64,000 nt of DNA, taken from Paenibacillus polysaccharolyticus. Its GTDB lineage: Bacteria > Bacillota > Bacilli > Paenibacillales > Paenibacillaceae. Where the stretch lies: contig NZ_FMVM01000007.1 of assembly GCF_900102085.1 (NCBI RefSeq), positions 124,001 through 188,000 on the forward strand. The letters run 5' to 3'. The position numbers and the translations under genes are program-made. Positions 47,524 to 56,950 of this stretch are shown here, in pieces; the stretch's first letter is position 1; each line of letters begins with the position of its first letter. The notes below the pieces were generated by a model that was not told where the DNA came from, searched no databases, and worked only from the letters and a program-made list of their open reading frames with translations.

Positions 47524-48297
47524 CTACTTCTGATTCATTACACCGTGTGACAAGCGGTCAGCCAGTCTAGGAAACAACTGATACAACCAAATGCCAGCTG
47601 ATGCCAGTCGTGGCAGATTCACTTCTTCCTTACGTTTCTTCATGGCGCGAATCATGTGGCCCGCTACATTCTGTGGTGTCAGCATCAGCCAGCGCACATT
47701 GTTTACGTAATTCCCTGAAGGATCGGCACGATCAAAAAACGGTGTATCAATGGGACCTGGATTAATCGTCGTCACAGTGATGCCCGTCTTACGCAGTTCC
47801 TGACGTAAGGCATTACTGAATCCAAGTACAGCATGCTTTGTAGCTGTATAAGAGGCTGATTTGGCAGTACCAATTTTGCCAGCCATCGAAGCAACGTTTA
47901 CAATCTGACCTTTGCCCCGTTCCAACATATGTGGAAGCACTGCTTTGGTACAGCGGACAATGCCCATATAATTCACGTCCATCATCTCATCGAATTCTTG
48001 TACAGACATGTCTGTCATGGCAGCAAATTTTCCGTATCCGGCGTTATTCAGCAAAATATCGATTCGTCCGTATTTATGTAACATCGCATCTACAGCCGTC
48101 TGAACCTGCTCACTGTCTGTAACATCCAGCGTAAGCAGTTCATGCCGCCCCTGTAGTGAAGCACCAATCTGATCCAGCTTGTCCCGCGAACGGGCAGCCA
48201 AAATCGGGATGGCTCCTTCCTCGATCAGCATTTGCGCGCAGAGCGCACCGATTCCACTCGATGCTCCTGTTATAAAAACAACCTGATCTTTCAGCAT
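47524..48297 (-). CDS. Short-chain dehydrogenase/reductase
   Basis: NAD(P)-dependent oxidoreductase of 257 residues. Start ATG at 48295-48297, nine bases after GGAGG. Classical SDR motifs: TGASSGIG (10-17), NNAG (84-87), catalytic Ser137, Tyr150 and Lys154 (YTATK). A Cys/Arg-type ARSR after beta-strand 2 suggests NADPH. The C-terminal end has an amphipathic stretch (LYQLFPRLADRLS). Substrate unknown; single gene with its own terminator. Confidence 0.92.
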   Translation of the reverse strand: MLKDQVVFITGASSGIGALCAQMLIEEGAIPILAARSRDKLDQIGASLQGRHELLTLDVTDSEQVQTAVDAMLHKYGRIDILLNNAGYGKFAAMTDMSVQEFDEMMDVNYMGIVRCTKAVLPHMLERGKGQIVNVASMAGKIGTAKSASYTATKHAVLGFSNALRQELRKTGITVTTINPGPIDTPFFDRADPSGNYVNNVRWLMLTPQNVAGHMIRAMKKRKEEVNLPRLASAGIWLYQLFPRLADRLSHGVMNQK

Positions 48298-48355
48298 GGT
48301 TGATGTCCTCCCGTAATAAAACACATTGGGCCTCATGAAGGCCTATGCTTCTATT

Positions 48356-48814
48356 TTACGAGATCATCACCTGAATATCCATCTGTCCAATCCCATCCAT
48401 CAACAAAGGAATACTAAGCGCCTTCGTTGCAGTAAATGTGGCTAAAATTTCAGATTGCATAACCTGAGGAGGCGTAATATCCACGACAACGCCTTGGTTG
48501 GACAGGATTGTACTTGCATTACCACTGATCATGTTACCGAGCTCCGAGATCGCACTTTTACTCATATCGTCCATCTCGGTAATGACAAAACCACCCATCA
48601 TAGCTGAAACAATTTTCAAGGCCACCGTTTCTTGTATACCAAAAACAATATTTCCGCTCAACTGCCCCGTCATTCCAATCACGATCCAGACATGGTCAGC
48701 AATGTACTCTACATTCTTGACGCCAAGATTCCCGGTGGAAGGCGAAACCTGGATGAGCTGTTCAAAAACGTTGCGTGCAGATTCCAGGAATGGGTTAATT
48801 ACTTCCGCTTTCAC
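48356..48814 (-). CDS. CheX/CheC-like chemotaxis phosphatase family protein
   Basis: 152 residues. Start is probably the GTG at 48812-48814, nine bases after GGAGG. The sequence KAEVINPFLESARNVFEQ and the E-x-x-N motif in SELGNMISGNA mark the CheX/CheC fold, which removes phosphate from CheY-P; the usual second E-x-x-N of CheC is not seen, so it is CheX-like. No che or flagellar genes are near. Stand-alone copies may act on other response regulators. Confidence 0.82.
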   Translation of the reverse strand: MKAEVINPFLESARNVFEQLIQVSPSTGNLGVKNVEYIADHVWIVIGMTGQLSGNIVFGIQETVALKIVSAMMGGFVITEMDDMSKSAISELGNMISGNASTILSNQGVVVDITPPQVMQSEILATFTATKALSIPLLMDGIGQMDIQVMIS

Positions 48815-49264
48815 TGTATATGTCCTCCTCACACTGGGTTATTGGTCACACACCAAAAGTCCCATATTCATTAAATTTATTATACTTTATCACGTACGAG
48901 AATTCATTAAGAATTCAGGAAACCTTGTGTACTATAATTTATCGTCATTAGAATAGCAAATGTTTATAGCTGTTTTTGTCGCTTTACACTTTTGGAAGGA
49001 AATATTATTCCCTCATTGACACTGTAAAAAGAAACTAGGACTTTTATACCGGTTATGTATATAGTTAAAATTTTAAATTTTAGCTTGGTTCACATTTATT
49101 CCATATATTTAGTCCATTAGTCTACTTTCAAATAGGCATCTGCCCTTCATTGCTCTGATCTCCGTAATCCCCTATAATTTAAGATAAAAGAAACATAACC
49201 CGTCACGGAATTCACTGCATGACACATAACATACAGAGGATATTTTGTTGCAAGGAGGCCGTAT
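48815..49264. other. 450-base divergent intergenic region
   Basis: AT-rich gap between the CheX-like gene (minus) and a LysR gene (plus). A perfect TATAAT on the minus strand at 48879-48884 could be the CheX promoter, but the -35 is poor. Nothing else recognised. Confidence 0.4.
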
Positions 49265-50167
49265 ATGAACATCAGCCAACTCGAAACGCTGATTACTATT
49301 TCCAAAACGATGAGTTTCCGTAAAGCGGGAGAACTTCTTAACTTGACACAGCCGGCTGTCTCCGCTCAGATCAAAAGTCTGGAAGATGAATTCAACACCG
49401 TGCTTGTCGATCGGAACCAGCCAGTAACCCTCACAGATCGCGGACAGGTTTTTCTGGAACATGCTGAACGGATGCTCGATATTGTAGACGAGTTGAAACA
49501 AAAGCTGTCCGACCTTGATGAAACGCCACAAGGACGTATTGTACTCGGAACAACAACGTCCATTGCGATTCAAATATTGCCCAGGGTGCTCTCTTACTTT
49601 CAGGATCAATTTCCACTCATTAAAACAAGCATACAATCTCTGCCTTCCGCGCAGATTTATACACAGGTCGAGAATGGTCTGGTGGACATCGGAATTGGAT
49701 ATCTGACAGAACGGAACCCTAACCTTAGTACATCCGTGCTATACTACGATACATTTGAACTTGTTGTATCCCCTTCCCACCCGCTGGCGAAGAAAAAACA
49801 TGCCGCGGTTGATGTACTGCGGAGCACACCTCTGATTCTCCTGTCCCCGGATACGGTTGGGCGTCGGTTTACGGAAGCCGTTTTCAAAAAATATAACATC
49901 GAACCCAATGTTGTCATGGAGTTGTCGAGTAGTGAAGAAGTGAAACGAATGGTGGAGATTGATCTCGGTGCAGCCATTATCTCCAAACAATCCGTTGCAC
50001 AGGAGCTGCGGCAAGGTACGCTCCGAATGATTCCTTTAAGTGAGCTTGAGGTCAGCCATCCTGTAGGTGTCATCTATAAATCCAGTCGTTATCTGAATTC
50101 GGCGATGCATCAGTTTCTGAGTGATCTCAAAGGCATGCCGGAGACTCAATTTATTAGCTCAGAATAA
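49265..50167 (+). CDS. LysR-family transcriptional regulator
   Basis: 300 residues, HTH at about 18-40 (FRKAGELLNLTQPAVSAQIKSLE) and effector domain from 92. AAGGAGG is seven bases before the ATG. The sequence type is close to CysL/CbbR/YwfM-like regulators, but no assignment is safe. No obvious target beside it: the divergent gene is CheX-like and the downstream gene HisJ-like, with a repeat element between. Confidence 0.9.
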   Translation: MNISQLETLITISKTMSFRKAGELLNLTQPAVSAQIKSLEDEFNTVLVDRNQPVTLTDRGQVFLEHAERMLDIVDELKQKLSDLDETPQGRIVLGTTTSIAIQILPRVLSYFQDQFPLIKTSIQSLPSAQIYTQVENGLVDIGIGYLTERNPNLSTSVLYYDTFELVVSPSHPLAKKKHAAVDVLRSTPLILLSPDTVGRRFTEAVFKKYNIEPNVVMELSSSEEVKRMVEIDLGAAIISKQSVAQELRQGTLRMIPLSELEVSHPVGVIYKSSRYLNSAMHQFLSDLKGMPETQFISSE

Positions 50168-50200
50168 GCCTAGATAAGTTGAACTATTCTTTTTACACGT

Positions 50201-50303
50201 GAACGGAGAGGACAGAAAAAACCTGAAAAGCGGAGCGCTCGCCTTTATCACCGGATTTTCCCTTCGGAAAGGGAATCAAAAAAATCTGGGGATAACAGCG
50301 ATT
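50201..50303 (-). repeat. Dispersed intergenic hairpin repeat, copy B
   Basis: Shortest, most regular copy. On the minus strand: ATCGCTGTTATCCCC, AT-rich stem, central CCCTTTCCGAAGGG hairpin, CGGTGATAAAGGCGA, GCGCTCCGCTTTTC, ending in CTCTCCGTTC. Confidence 0.8.
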
Positions 50304-50386
50304 GAAGGTTGTTCTGTCATCGGAGTGGATTGTGTAAAATCTCCAGTTCAACTTAAATAGATGAAAAGAAAGGGTAGGGATTCCAT

Positions 50387-51196
50387 ATGAAATTTGATCT
50401 TCATACACACCATTTCCGCTGCGGTCATGCGGACGGCAACATCAGAGATTACATTGAAGCAGGCATTGAGGCAGGTCTTCAGGCTATTGGAATCTCGGAT
50501 CACACCCCTTACTTTGGCAGTGAACTGGAGCAGGCGCATCCACGAATTGCAATGGGTAAATCCGAATTACAACATTATGTAGCTGAAGTGCTCGCGTTAA
50601 AAGAAGAATATGCCGGAAAAATTGACGTTTTGCTTGGAATTGAATCCGACTACTTTCCAACACATGCTGAATTGTACCGGACAACGCTGGGACAGTACCC
50701 GTTCGACTATATTATCGGTTCCGTGCATCACACGGAGGATATCAGTATTTTCAACAAAACTCGCTGGAACGGACTAAGCAATGCTCGCAAAATTGAAGTG
50801 AAAGAAGGCTACTATGCTTTAATCGCAGAATCGGCCCGTAGCGGCATGTTCCAGATTCTTGGACATATCGATGCGATGAAAGGCAATTATCCACCGTTCT
50901 CCGAAATTATTGCAGACCATGCGATTGACGAAGCTCTCCAGGTGATAGCCGGTGCCAACGTTGCGATTGAGATCAACACCTCGGGCAAAACCAAGCTTAG
51001 TGGCGGTTGGTACCCATCCGATGCTATTCTGGAGCGTGCCAATCACTACGGTGTAAAAGTGACATTTGGTTCAGACGCTCATATTCCGGGCCGGGTAGCA
51101 GACGAGCTTGACCTTGTGCGCACACGTCTGCGGGAGATCGGTTTCACCGATTGGGTGTATTTCAAACAAAAGCAAATGCAAGTTGTTCCTCTATAA
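50387..51196 (+). CDS. hisJ: Histidinol-phosphatase, PHP family (HisJ-type)
   Basis: 269 residues with metal-site motifs DLHTHHFRCGHADG (4-17), GISDHTPYF (about 44), GIESDYF (about 86), GSVHH (about 110), and FGSDAH near 228. Removes phosphate from L-histidinol phosphate in histidine synthesis. ATG at 50387 after AAAGGG. No other his genes in the window, as is usual for Bacillales hisJ. Some relatives have other phosphoesterase roles. Confidence 0.88.
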   Translation: MKFDLHTHHFRCGHADGNIRDYIEAGIEAGLQAIGISDHTPYFGSELEQAHPRIAMGKSELQHYVAEVLALKEEYAGKIDVLLGIESDYFPTHAELYRTTLGQYPFDYIIGSVHHTEDISIFNKTRWNGLSNARKIEVKEGYYALIAESARSGMFQILGHIDAMKGNYPPFSEIIADHAIDEALQVIAGANVAIEINTSGKTKLSGGWYPSDAILERANHYGVKVTFGSDAHIPGRVADELDLVRTRLREIGFTDWVYFKQKQMQVVPL

Positions 51197-51211
51197 AAGA
51201 TGGCGAAACAC

Positions 51212-51270
51212 AAAGATCCCTACGCAGCAAGAATACGCGTGAGGATCTTTTCTTTTCTTTTCTTTTCTTG
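51212..51270 (+). terminator. Terminator after hisJ
   Basis: AAAGATCC (51212-51219) pairs with GGATCTTT (51243-51250), 23-base loop, followed by four TTTTC units. Confidence 0.8.
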
Positions 51271-51311
51271 TTTTATCTAATTCCCTAGTAGATTGAGCAC
51301 AATATTTCTAT

Positions 51312-51341
51312 AAAAAAAATGAACCCGCTCATCGCGGGTTC
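51312..51341 (-). terminator. Terminator for the GNAT gene
   Basis: Perfect GAACCCGC stem (51321-51328 with 51334-51341), five-base loop, eight T on the minus strand. It lies 136 bases after the GNAT stop codon. Confidence 0.8.
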
Positions 51342-51477
51342 CAACAGCATTATCTATTATCAAAAAGGGGGTCATGAGATAAGTTTACCCCTTGTCTGTT
51401 AGAGTTCAATTGCAACTATATTTCAATTGTGTAACAAATGATTGAAGTTCGTTTCAGTTACCTTATCCTCTATTACG

Positions 51478-52116
51478 TTATGAAATTCCCGGCTTGTTCG
51501 ATGCCAACTTATGAAGCCGTTCGAGGTACAGATCATGCTGGAACTGTTCCCGGTACATACCATATACTTTAACATCCATCGAGCTTTCGAATGCGTTGTC
51601 TTCTTCATCGTTCAGTCCATATGACGGAAGATTCCGCTCATAAGTCATGCCCATTTTAAGCAGTACCCGTTCAGAGGAACCATTGGCCTCATAACAGCGT
51701 GCTTCAACCCTCCACAGATGAAGCTCATCAAATCCGAATGTCAGCAAACGATGCACCGCTTCCGTTGCCACGCCTTTACCCCAGCACGCCTTGTCCAAGA
51801 TGTAACCGATCTGTGCAGTCCCTTTTTGATCATTCCACTGCTGAAAAGAGGTAATGCCTATCACTTGCTCTCTGCCTTTCCAACAGATGCCGTAATGCAG
51901 TGAATCCAGCTTGGCACTGCTGCTCCGAATCTGGTTTAACAGTTTTCTCGCCCGAATGGGTGGGGGCTGGCTCCCACGATTGACGTAGCGAATCACTTGA
52001 GGATCAGATAAGAGTTCAGATAAAGTGATGTAATCACTTTGACGTAATGACCGAAGTACAAGACGCTCTGTCCATAAGGCTGGTAGCCCTTGGATTAGCA
52101 TATTTCGATTAAGCAT
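51478..52116 (-). CDS. GNAT acetyltransferase, RimJ/RimL-like
   Basis: 212 residues. Start ATG at 52114-52116, eight bases after GGAG. N-terminal LWTERLVLRSLRQSD and the acetyl-CoA loop YILDKACWGKGVATEA (about 112-127) are typical of RimJ/RimL-type N-acetyltransferases. Acceptor may be a protein N-terminus or an antibiotic; not decidable from sequence. Confidence 0.9.
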   Translation of the reverse strand: MLNRNMLIQGLPALWTERLVLRSLRQSDYITLSELLSDPQVIRYVNRGSQPPPIRARKLLNQIRSSSAKLDSLHYGICWKGREQVIGITSFQQWNDQKGTAQIGYILDKACWGKGVATEAVHRLLTFGFDELHLWRVEARCYEANGSSERVLLKMGMTYERNLPSYGLNDEEDNAFESSMDVKVYGMYREQFQHDLYLERLHKLASNKPGIS

Positions 52117-52269
52117 GACAATCACTCCTTTGCCTAACGGGCTTTAGTCCGGTAAGACAAGCAAGCTCTAAGGATGATCCGGCATGATACTACTGATTGA
52201 ATGACATAAATTGTAGTATGTCCTGTCATTGTTCAGCTTTATTCGGTCATGACACTCCATTTACACCAT

Positions 52270-53001
52270 TTACTCTTGTAATCCACGATAAATACCTGAG
52301 CGTATTTCACGAATATATGCCTCAAGCGCCGGTACTTCTGATTTTTGTGCGATCCGTACTTCATGTTCAATGTCGTAAGGAACCCGAACAAACTGAAGGT
52401 TAAACGGTTTTTGACTATCATCGCCGTATTCCCCTTCAAGAATGCAATATGAAGCCTGCGGAAGATCGAGTGGATTCCCTACGCTGCCAGTATTAAATAG
52501 CATTTTCCCGTCCAAATATTGCAGAAATGCATTATGCACATCGCCATAACCCACCACGTCAGCCGCACCAGCCTCTGAATCATCCGTCGGAGGATCAAAC
52601 ATCGCCAGTCGCTTCTCCATCTCATCCCATGGCTGTACGCGATGATATACACTTTGCGGTGAAGCATGAACTAATCGAACAGTGCGTCCGCTTAATTTGA
52701 ATCCATAACTGAAGGGAAGGCTCGCCAAATAAGATACTCTGTCTGCTCCCAGTCGCTCAGCTTGCCATGTGAAATCACGGACATCCTGATTGACTGCGAT
52801 CAGTTCATCCCAGTTTCCACGAATGACCACCTCACATGTCGCTCTGACCTGATCCACCACTTCAGCTGGTTGAGGTCCTTTGCCCACAAGATCACCCAGA
52901 CAAAATATCCTGTTCAAACCACGATGCTGAATATCTTTCATCACAGCTTCCCAGGCAGTCATGTTGCCATGAATGTCGGATACAATTGCTATACGTTCCA
53001 T
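52270..53001 (-). CDS. Metallophosphoesterase (calcineurin-like), cytosolic
   Basis: 243 residues. Start ATG at 52999-53001 after GGGGG. Metal ligands in VSDIHGNMTAW (residues 6-16), LGDLVGKGP, GNWDEL, and a VGYGDVHNAF motif in place of the usual GHTH, since Asp replaces Thr. Homologous to YfcE/PrpE-type diesterases or phosphatases. Lies 30 bases after a second phosphoesterase gene, so the two likely form an operon. Confidence 0.88.
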   Translation of the reverse strand: MERIAIVSDIHGNMTAWEAVMKDIQHRGLNRIFCLGDLVGKGPQPAEVVDQVRATCEVVIRGNWDELIAVNQDVRDFTWQAERLGADRVSYLASLPFSYGFKLSGRTVRLVHASPQSVYHRVQPWDEMEKRLAMFDPPTDDSEAGAADVVGYGDVHNAFLQYLDGKMLFNTGSVGNPLDLPQASYCILEGEYGDDSQKPFNLQFVRVPYDIEHEVRIAQKSEVPALEAYIREIRSGIYRGLQE

Positions 53002-53031
53002 CTGGTTACCCCCATTCATGTTTGTTAAGCC

Positions 53032-53991
53032 TCATCTTTCACTTACATCATCCCGGCTTAAATGAAGCACGGTTAATTCAGGTCTGCATAGAAAACGAAT
53101 GGGAAGCTGCGTCATGCCAAATCCCCGATTCACGTAAACGGGCATCTGGGGCTTAGATGTATAATGCAATCCCTGAACATATTTGCGTGAACCCCGCGGA
53201 GTTGTCATTGCACCGAACCAGGGAAACCGAACTTGACCACCATGACTGTGACCGGAGAGTTGCAAACCAAATCCATGCGGAGCGGCATAATCGGCATAAT
53301 CCGGTTCATGCATAAGTAGCAGTTTCCATACACTCTCACTTAACCCTGTAACGGCCCCGTCCAAGTCGGGCTCTCCTGTTAACGCATCATCAAGACCTAC
53401 TACTGCAAACTTCTCATTTCCACGTTCGATAACAATATGCTGGTTGAGTAAAAGGGTAAAACCCGCTTCACGGAACATATTCATGACGTCCTGCTGTTGC
53501 TGTCCTCGATAATCATGATTCCCGAGTACCGCAAACTTCCCATACCTTGCTGTCATAGAGGCTAGAATCGGTACACACTCACGCATCGGCTCGGATTGTC
53601 TCTCAACGATATCTCCGGTAAAACAGATGAGGTCCGGTTGCTGATCCTTGATCTGTTCTGCCAGCTTGCTCAACTCTTTTCGTCCTGTATGGAAACCAAG
53701 GTGTACATCACTGAAATGAACGACACGCAGTCCATTAAACGCTTCAGGAAATGAAGGGAACTTAAGATCAATATGATTGACTTGTAGACGCCGAGGCTCC
53801 CAAAGCGCGTATCCCAGTGTCAGCACACTAGCTACCAAAGTCATCACATGTTTTCGTAGTTGGAACATTCGACGAGAAGGGTCATGATCCTTTTCTTTTC
53901 CAGGAAAAAGAGGTGCATTCGAACGGTTTGGCCCGTTCGAGTGTCGGGACGGCGAGTTGCCGCTGTTCAACCGTGGTGTCTTTCCCATCAT
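53032..53991 (-). CDS. Membrane-anchored metallophosphoesterase (YkuE/YaeI-like)
   Basis: 319 residues. A basic N-terminal 45 residues, one membrane helix (about 48-66) and then the catalytic domain outside or facing the membrane: FSDVHLG, CFTGDIVE, LGNHDYRG, LMHEPDYAD, SGHSHGGQ. The YkuE/YaeI family includes UDP-2,3-diacylglucosamine hydrolase-like enzymes and Tat-exported phosphodiesterases. GGAGGGG precedes the ATG. Confidence 0.88.
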   Translation of the reverse strand: MMGKTPRLNSGNSPSRHSNGPNRSNAPLFPGKEKDHDPSRRMFQLRKHVMTLVASVLTLGYALWEPRRLQVNHIDLKFPSFPEAFNGLRVVHFSDVHLGFHTGRKELSKLAEQIKDQQPDLICFTGDIVERQSEPMRECVPILASMTARYGKFAVLGNHDYRGQQQQDVMNMFREAGFTLLLNQHIVIERGNEKFAVVGLDDALTGEPDLDGAVTGLSESVWKLLLMHEPDYADYAAPHGFGLQLSGHSHGGQVRFPWFGAMTTPRGSRKYVQGLHYTSKPQMPVYVNRGFGMTQLPIRFLCRPELTVLHLSRDDVSER

Positions 53992-54089
53992 TCCCCTCCT
54001 CGGGTCAGTTTTCTTAAAAGTTGTTATAGGTAATATCCATCCCTGTAGTATACCATATTCTGCCTAGGATGCCCGCTTCCTTCGGTTGA

Positions 54090-54139
54090 TGACAAAAGAA
54101 GCCGTGACCCGCCAAATTCTGCGCGGGATCACGACTTCT
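54090..54139 (-). terminator. Terminator of the sdhCAB operon
   Basis: Sixteen-base stem AGAAGTCGTGATCCCGC with its near-perfect complement (54097-54112 with 54123-54139, two mismatches) and TTTTGT after it on the minus strand; 40 bases after the sdhB stop. Confidence 0.85.
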
Positions 54140-54178
54140 CGAAGAAGCAGAATGAACCTCTGCCTCTCGTTTACAGCA

Positions 54179-54943
54179 CTATACACCCAGCCAACGTTTG
54201 AACATATGCTTGGTGGTTTGTTTATTCATCTCAGCGATGGACGTTGTGAGCGGGATGCCTTTTGGACATGAACGCACACAGTTCTGCGAGTTTCCGCAAC
54301 CTTCAATACCGCCATCGTCCATCAACGCTTCCAGACGTTCTTCTGCGTTCATCTCACCTGTAGGGTGAGCGTTAAACAGACGTACCTGGGACAGCGCAGC
54401 TGGACCAATAAAATCAGTTTTTTCGTTAACGTTCGGACAAGCTTCGAGACATACGCCACAAGTCATACACTTGGATAGCTCATAAGCCCACTGACGTTTC
54501 TTCTCAGGCATCCGAGGCCCTGGACCAAGGTCGTAGGTACCATCGATTGGAATCCATGCTTTAACGCGCTTCAGAGCGTTAAACATCCGCGTACGGTCAA
54601 TGACAAGGTCACGTACCACCGGGAAAGTTTTCATGGGTTCAATGCGTACGGGTTGTTCAAGCTTGTCGATCAAAGCTGCACATGCTTGACGCGGTTTGCC
54701 GTTAATAACCATGGAGCAGGCGCCGCACACTTCTTCAAGACAGTTGGATTCCCAACAAACCGGCGCAATGGATTTACCATCCTTATTTACCGGGTTCCGC
54801 TGAATTTCCATCAGGGCGCTGATGACGTTCATGTTTGGACGGTACGGAAGTTCAAACTCCTCGGTATACGAAGATGACTCCGGGCTGTCTTGACGGGTGA
54901 TAATAAACTTGACGGTTTTACTCACTGTTGCTTGTTCCGCCAT
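54179..54943 (-). CDS. sdhB: Succinate dehydrogenase iron-sulfur subunit SdhB
   Basis: 254 residues. Start ATG at 54941-54943, eight bases after GGAGGGG. The first cysteine set (CWESNCLEEVCGAC) binds the 2Fe-2S cluster, later sets CMTCGVCLEACP and CGNSQNCVRSCP bind the 4Fe-4S and 3Fe-4S clusters. Transfers electrons from SdhA to quinone via SdhC. Unusually, 206 bases holding a repeat element separate it from sdhA. Confidence 0.95.
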   Translation of the reverse strand: MAEQATVSKTVKFIITRQDSPESSSYTEEFELPYRPNMNVISALMEIQRNPVNKDGKSIAPVCWESNCLEEVCGACSMVINGKPRQACAALIDKLEQPVRIEPMKTFPVVRDLVIDRTRMFNALKRVKAWIPIDGTYDLGPGPRMPEKKRQWAYELSKCMTCGVCLEACPNVNEKTDFIGPAALSQVRLFNAHPTGEMNAEERLEALMDDGGIEGCGNSQNCVRSCPKGIPLTTSIAEMNKQTTKHMFKRWLGV

Positions 54944-55043
54944 ATCGTTGTCCCCTCCTCTGGTGACGATGATTGTATTGCTGGTGTGCAAAGCTGGATG
55001 TTTGGGTACTCGGGTGGACGCTCCGGTCGCGGAATGCCCTTTG

Positions 55044-55145
55044 GATCGCTGTTATCCCCGAATTTCTTTGACCAACCCTTCACAGGGTTGAAATTCGGTG
55101 ATAAAGGCGAACGCTTCGCTTCTTTCGGGCATTTCCACTCCCTAC
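55044..55145 (+). repeat. Dispersed intergenic hairpin repeat, copy C (between sdhA and sdhB)
   Basis: GATCGCTGTTATCCCC at 55044, a stem TTATCCCCGAATTTC paired with GAAATTCGGTGATAA (14 of 15), CCAACCC/GGGTTG inner hairpin, then AAAGGCGAACGCTTCGCTT. Base changes relative to copy B keep the pairing (CGAATT with AATTCG versus CAGATTTT with AAAATCCG), so the structure is selected. Confidence 0.8.
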
Positions 55146-55149
55146 GCTA

Positions 55150-56892
55150 TTAGTCTTTTGAGTAGTCCCGGATACGTGGTGGAATCAGGGATACGTCGAC
55201 TGGCTCGTACGAGATTTGTGGGCCTTCTTTCGACCAGCTCGCGATAGTCGTTTTCAGGAACTCTTCATCGTTACGCTCTGTGAATTCCGGTTTGTAGTGC
55301 GCTCCGCGGCTCTCGTTACGCAGCAATGCGCCAAGTGTCATCGCTTCAGAAAGCTCAAGCATGTTCCACAACTGGCGAGTAAATGCCGCACCTGGATTGT
55401 TCCAGCCGGAGTTGTCGTACATGTTGATTTTGCCATAACGCTCTTTCAGTTCCTTGATTTTGCCAATGGTTGCTTCAAGCTTGTCATTGTAGCGAACCAC
55501 CGTCATGTTGGCTGTCATCCACTCGCCCAGCTCTTTATGAATCACATAGGCATTTTCCGTACCTTGCATTTTCATGATGCCTTCGTATTTGTCGGTTTGG
55601 CGCTTGGTATAACCATCGAATACAGAAGAAGAGATATCAGCGGATGATTTCTTAAGACCTTTGATATATTCAGCTGCCTTAGGTCCTGCCACCATACCGC
55701 CATAGATTGCGGATACGAGTGAGTTTGCACCCAAACGGTTTGCACCATGATACTGATATTCACATTCGCCAGCTGCAAACAGCCCTGGAATGTTTGTCAT
55801 TTGATTATAATCTACCCACATGCCACCCATGGAATAGTGAACGGCCGGGAAGATTTTCATCGGGATTTTACGCGGATCGTCTCCCATGAATTTCTCATAG
55901 ATTTCAATGATTCCGCCCAGTTTGACATCCAATTCCTTCGGATCTTTGTGAGAGAGATCGAGATATACCATGTTCTCGCCGTTCACACCAAGTCCCATGT
56001 CTACGCAAACGCTGAAGATTTCACGCGTTGCGATATCACGCGGAACAAGGTTACCGTAGGATGGATATTTCTCCTCAAGGAAGTACCAAGGTTTGCCGTC
56101 TTTGTATGTCCAGATTCGTCCACCTTCACCACGCGCAGATTCGGACATCAGACGCAGCTTGTCGTCTCCTGGAATCGCAGTCGGGTGAATCTGAATGAAC
56201 TCACCGTTGGCATAATTCACACCTTGCTGATATACCGCGCTTGCAGCCGTACCTGTATTGATTACGGAGTTTGTTGTTTTACCGAAAATGATACCCGGAC
56301 CACCGCTTGCCAGTATAACGGCTTCGGCTGGGAATGTTTGTACCTTCATCGTTTTCAGATCCTGGGCTACGATACCGCGGCATACCCCTTCATCATCCAC
56401 AACGGCTTGCAGGAACTCCCAGTTCTCATACTTGGTTACGAGACCCGCTGCTTCCCAGCGGCGTACTTGCTCATCGAGTGCGTACAACAGCTGTTGACCT
56501 GTTGTCGCGCCGGCAAATGCCGTACGGTGATGCTTTGTTCCTCCGAAACGGCGGAAATCGAGCAATCCTTCCGGTGTACGGTTAAACATAACGCCCATCC
56601 GGTCCATCAGATGGATGATACCAGGTGCTGCTTCACACATTGCTTTAACGGGTGGTTGGTTGGCAAGAAAGTCTCCGCCATAAACCGTATCGTCAAAGTG
56701 TACCCATGGAGAGTCGCCTTCCCCTTTGGTATTTACCGCACCGTTGATACCGCCCTGGGCACATACGGAGTGGGATCGTTTAACAGGAACCAGTGAAAAT
56801 AAATGAACATGGACTCCGGCTTCAGCCGATTTGATCGCCGCCATCAAGCCTGCGAGACCGCCGCCCACAATAATTACATTCGATGATGCCAT
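55150..56892 (-). CDS. sdhA: Succinate dehydrogenase flavoprotein subunit SdhA
   Basis: 580 residues, cytoplasmic face of complex II; oxidises succinate to fumarate. FAD motif VIIVGGGLAGLMAAI (6-20), covalent FAD histidine His41 in RSHSVCAQGG, active-site region HRTAF, and the RLGANSLVSAIYGG motif. Standard Bacillus-type length. Follows sdhC by 58 bases; same strand operon C-A-B. Confidence 0.96.
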   Translation of the reverse strand: MASSNVIIVGGGLAGLMAAIKSAEAGVHVHLFSLVPVKRSHSVCAQGGINGAVNTKGEGDSPWVHFDDTVYGGDFLANQPPVKAMCEAAPGIIHLMDRMGVMFNRTPEGLLDFRRFGGTKHHRTAFAGATTGQQLLYALDEQVRRWEAAGLVTKYENWEFLQAVVDDEGVCRGIVAQDLKTMKVQTFPAEAVILASGGPGIIFGKTTNSVINTGTAASAVYQQGVNYANGEFIQIHPTAIPGDDKLRLMSESARGEGGRIWTYKDGKPWYFLEEKYPSYGNLVPRDIATREIFSVCVDMGLGVNGENMVYLDLSHKDPKELDVKLGGIIEIYEKFMGDDPRKIPMKIFPAVHYSMGGMWVDYNQMTNIPGLFAAGECEYQYHGANRLGANSLVSAIYGGMVAGPKAAEYIKGLKKSSADISSSVFDGYTKRQTDKYEGIMKMQGTENAYVIHKELGEWMTANMTVVRYNDKLEATIGKIKELKERYGKINMYDNSGWNNPGAAFTRQLWNMLELSEAMTLGALLRNESRGAHYKPEFTERNDEEFLKTTIASWSKEGPQISYEPVDVSLIPPRIRDYSKD

Positions 56893-56950
56893 TGCTAGTT
56901 CACTCCCTTAGTAAGTAAGCGTTATTCATAAAATTTAAGATCAGTAAATG

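Noticed and set aside
51247..51270. TTTTC tandem run as a phase-variable repeat
   Set aside because: It is the T-rich tail of the hisJ terminator and lies after the gene.
55747..56796. Long plus-strand open frame of 349 codons
   Set aside because: Exactly antisense to sdhA; no ribosome site and a composition typical of a shadow frame.
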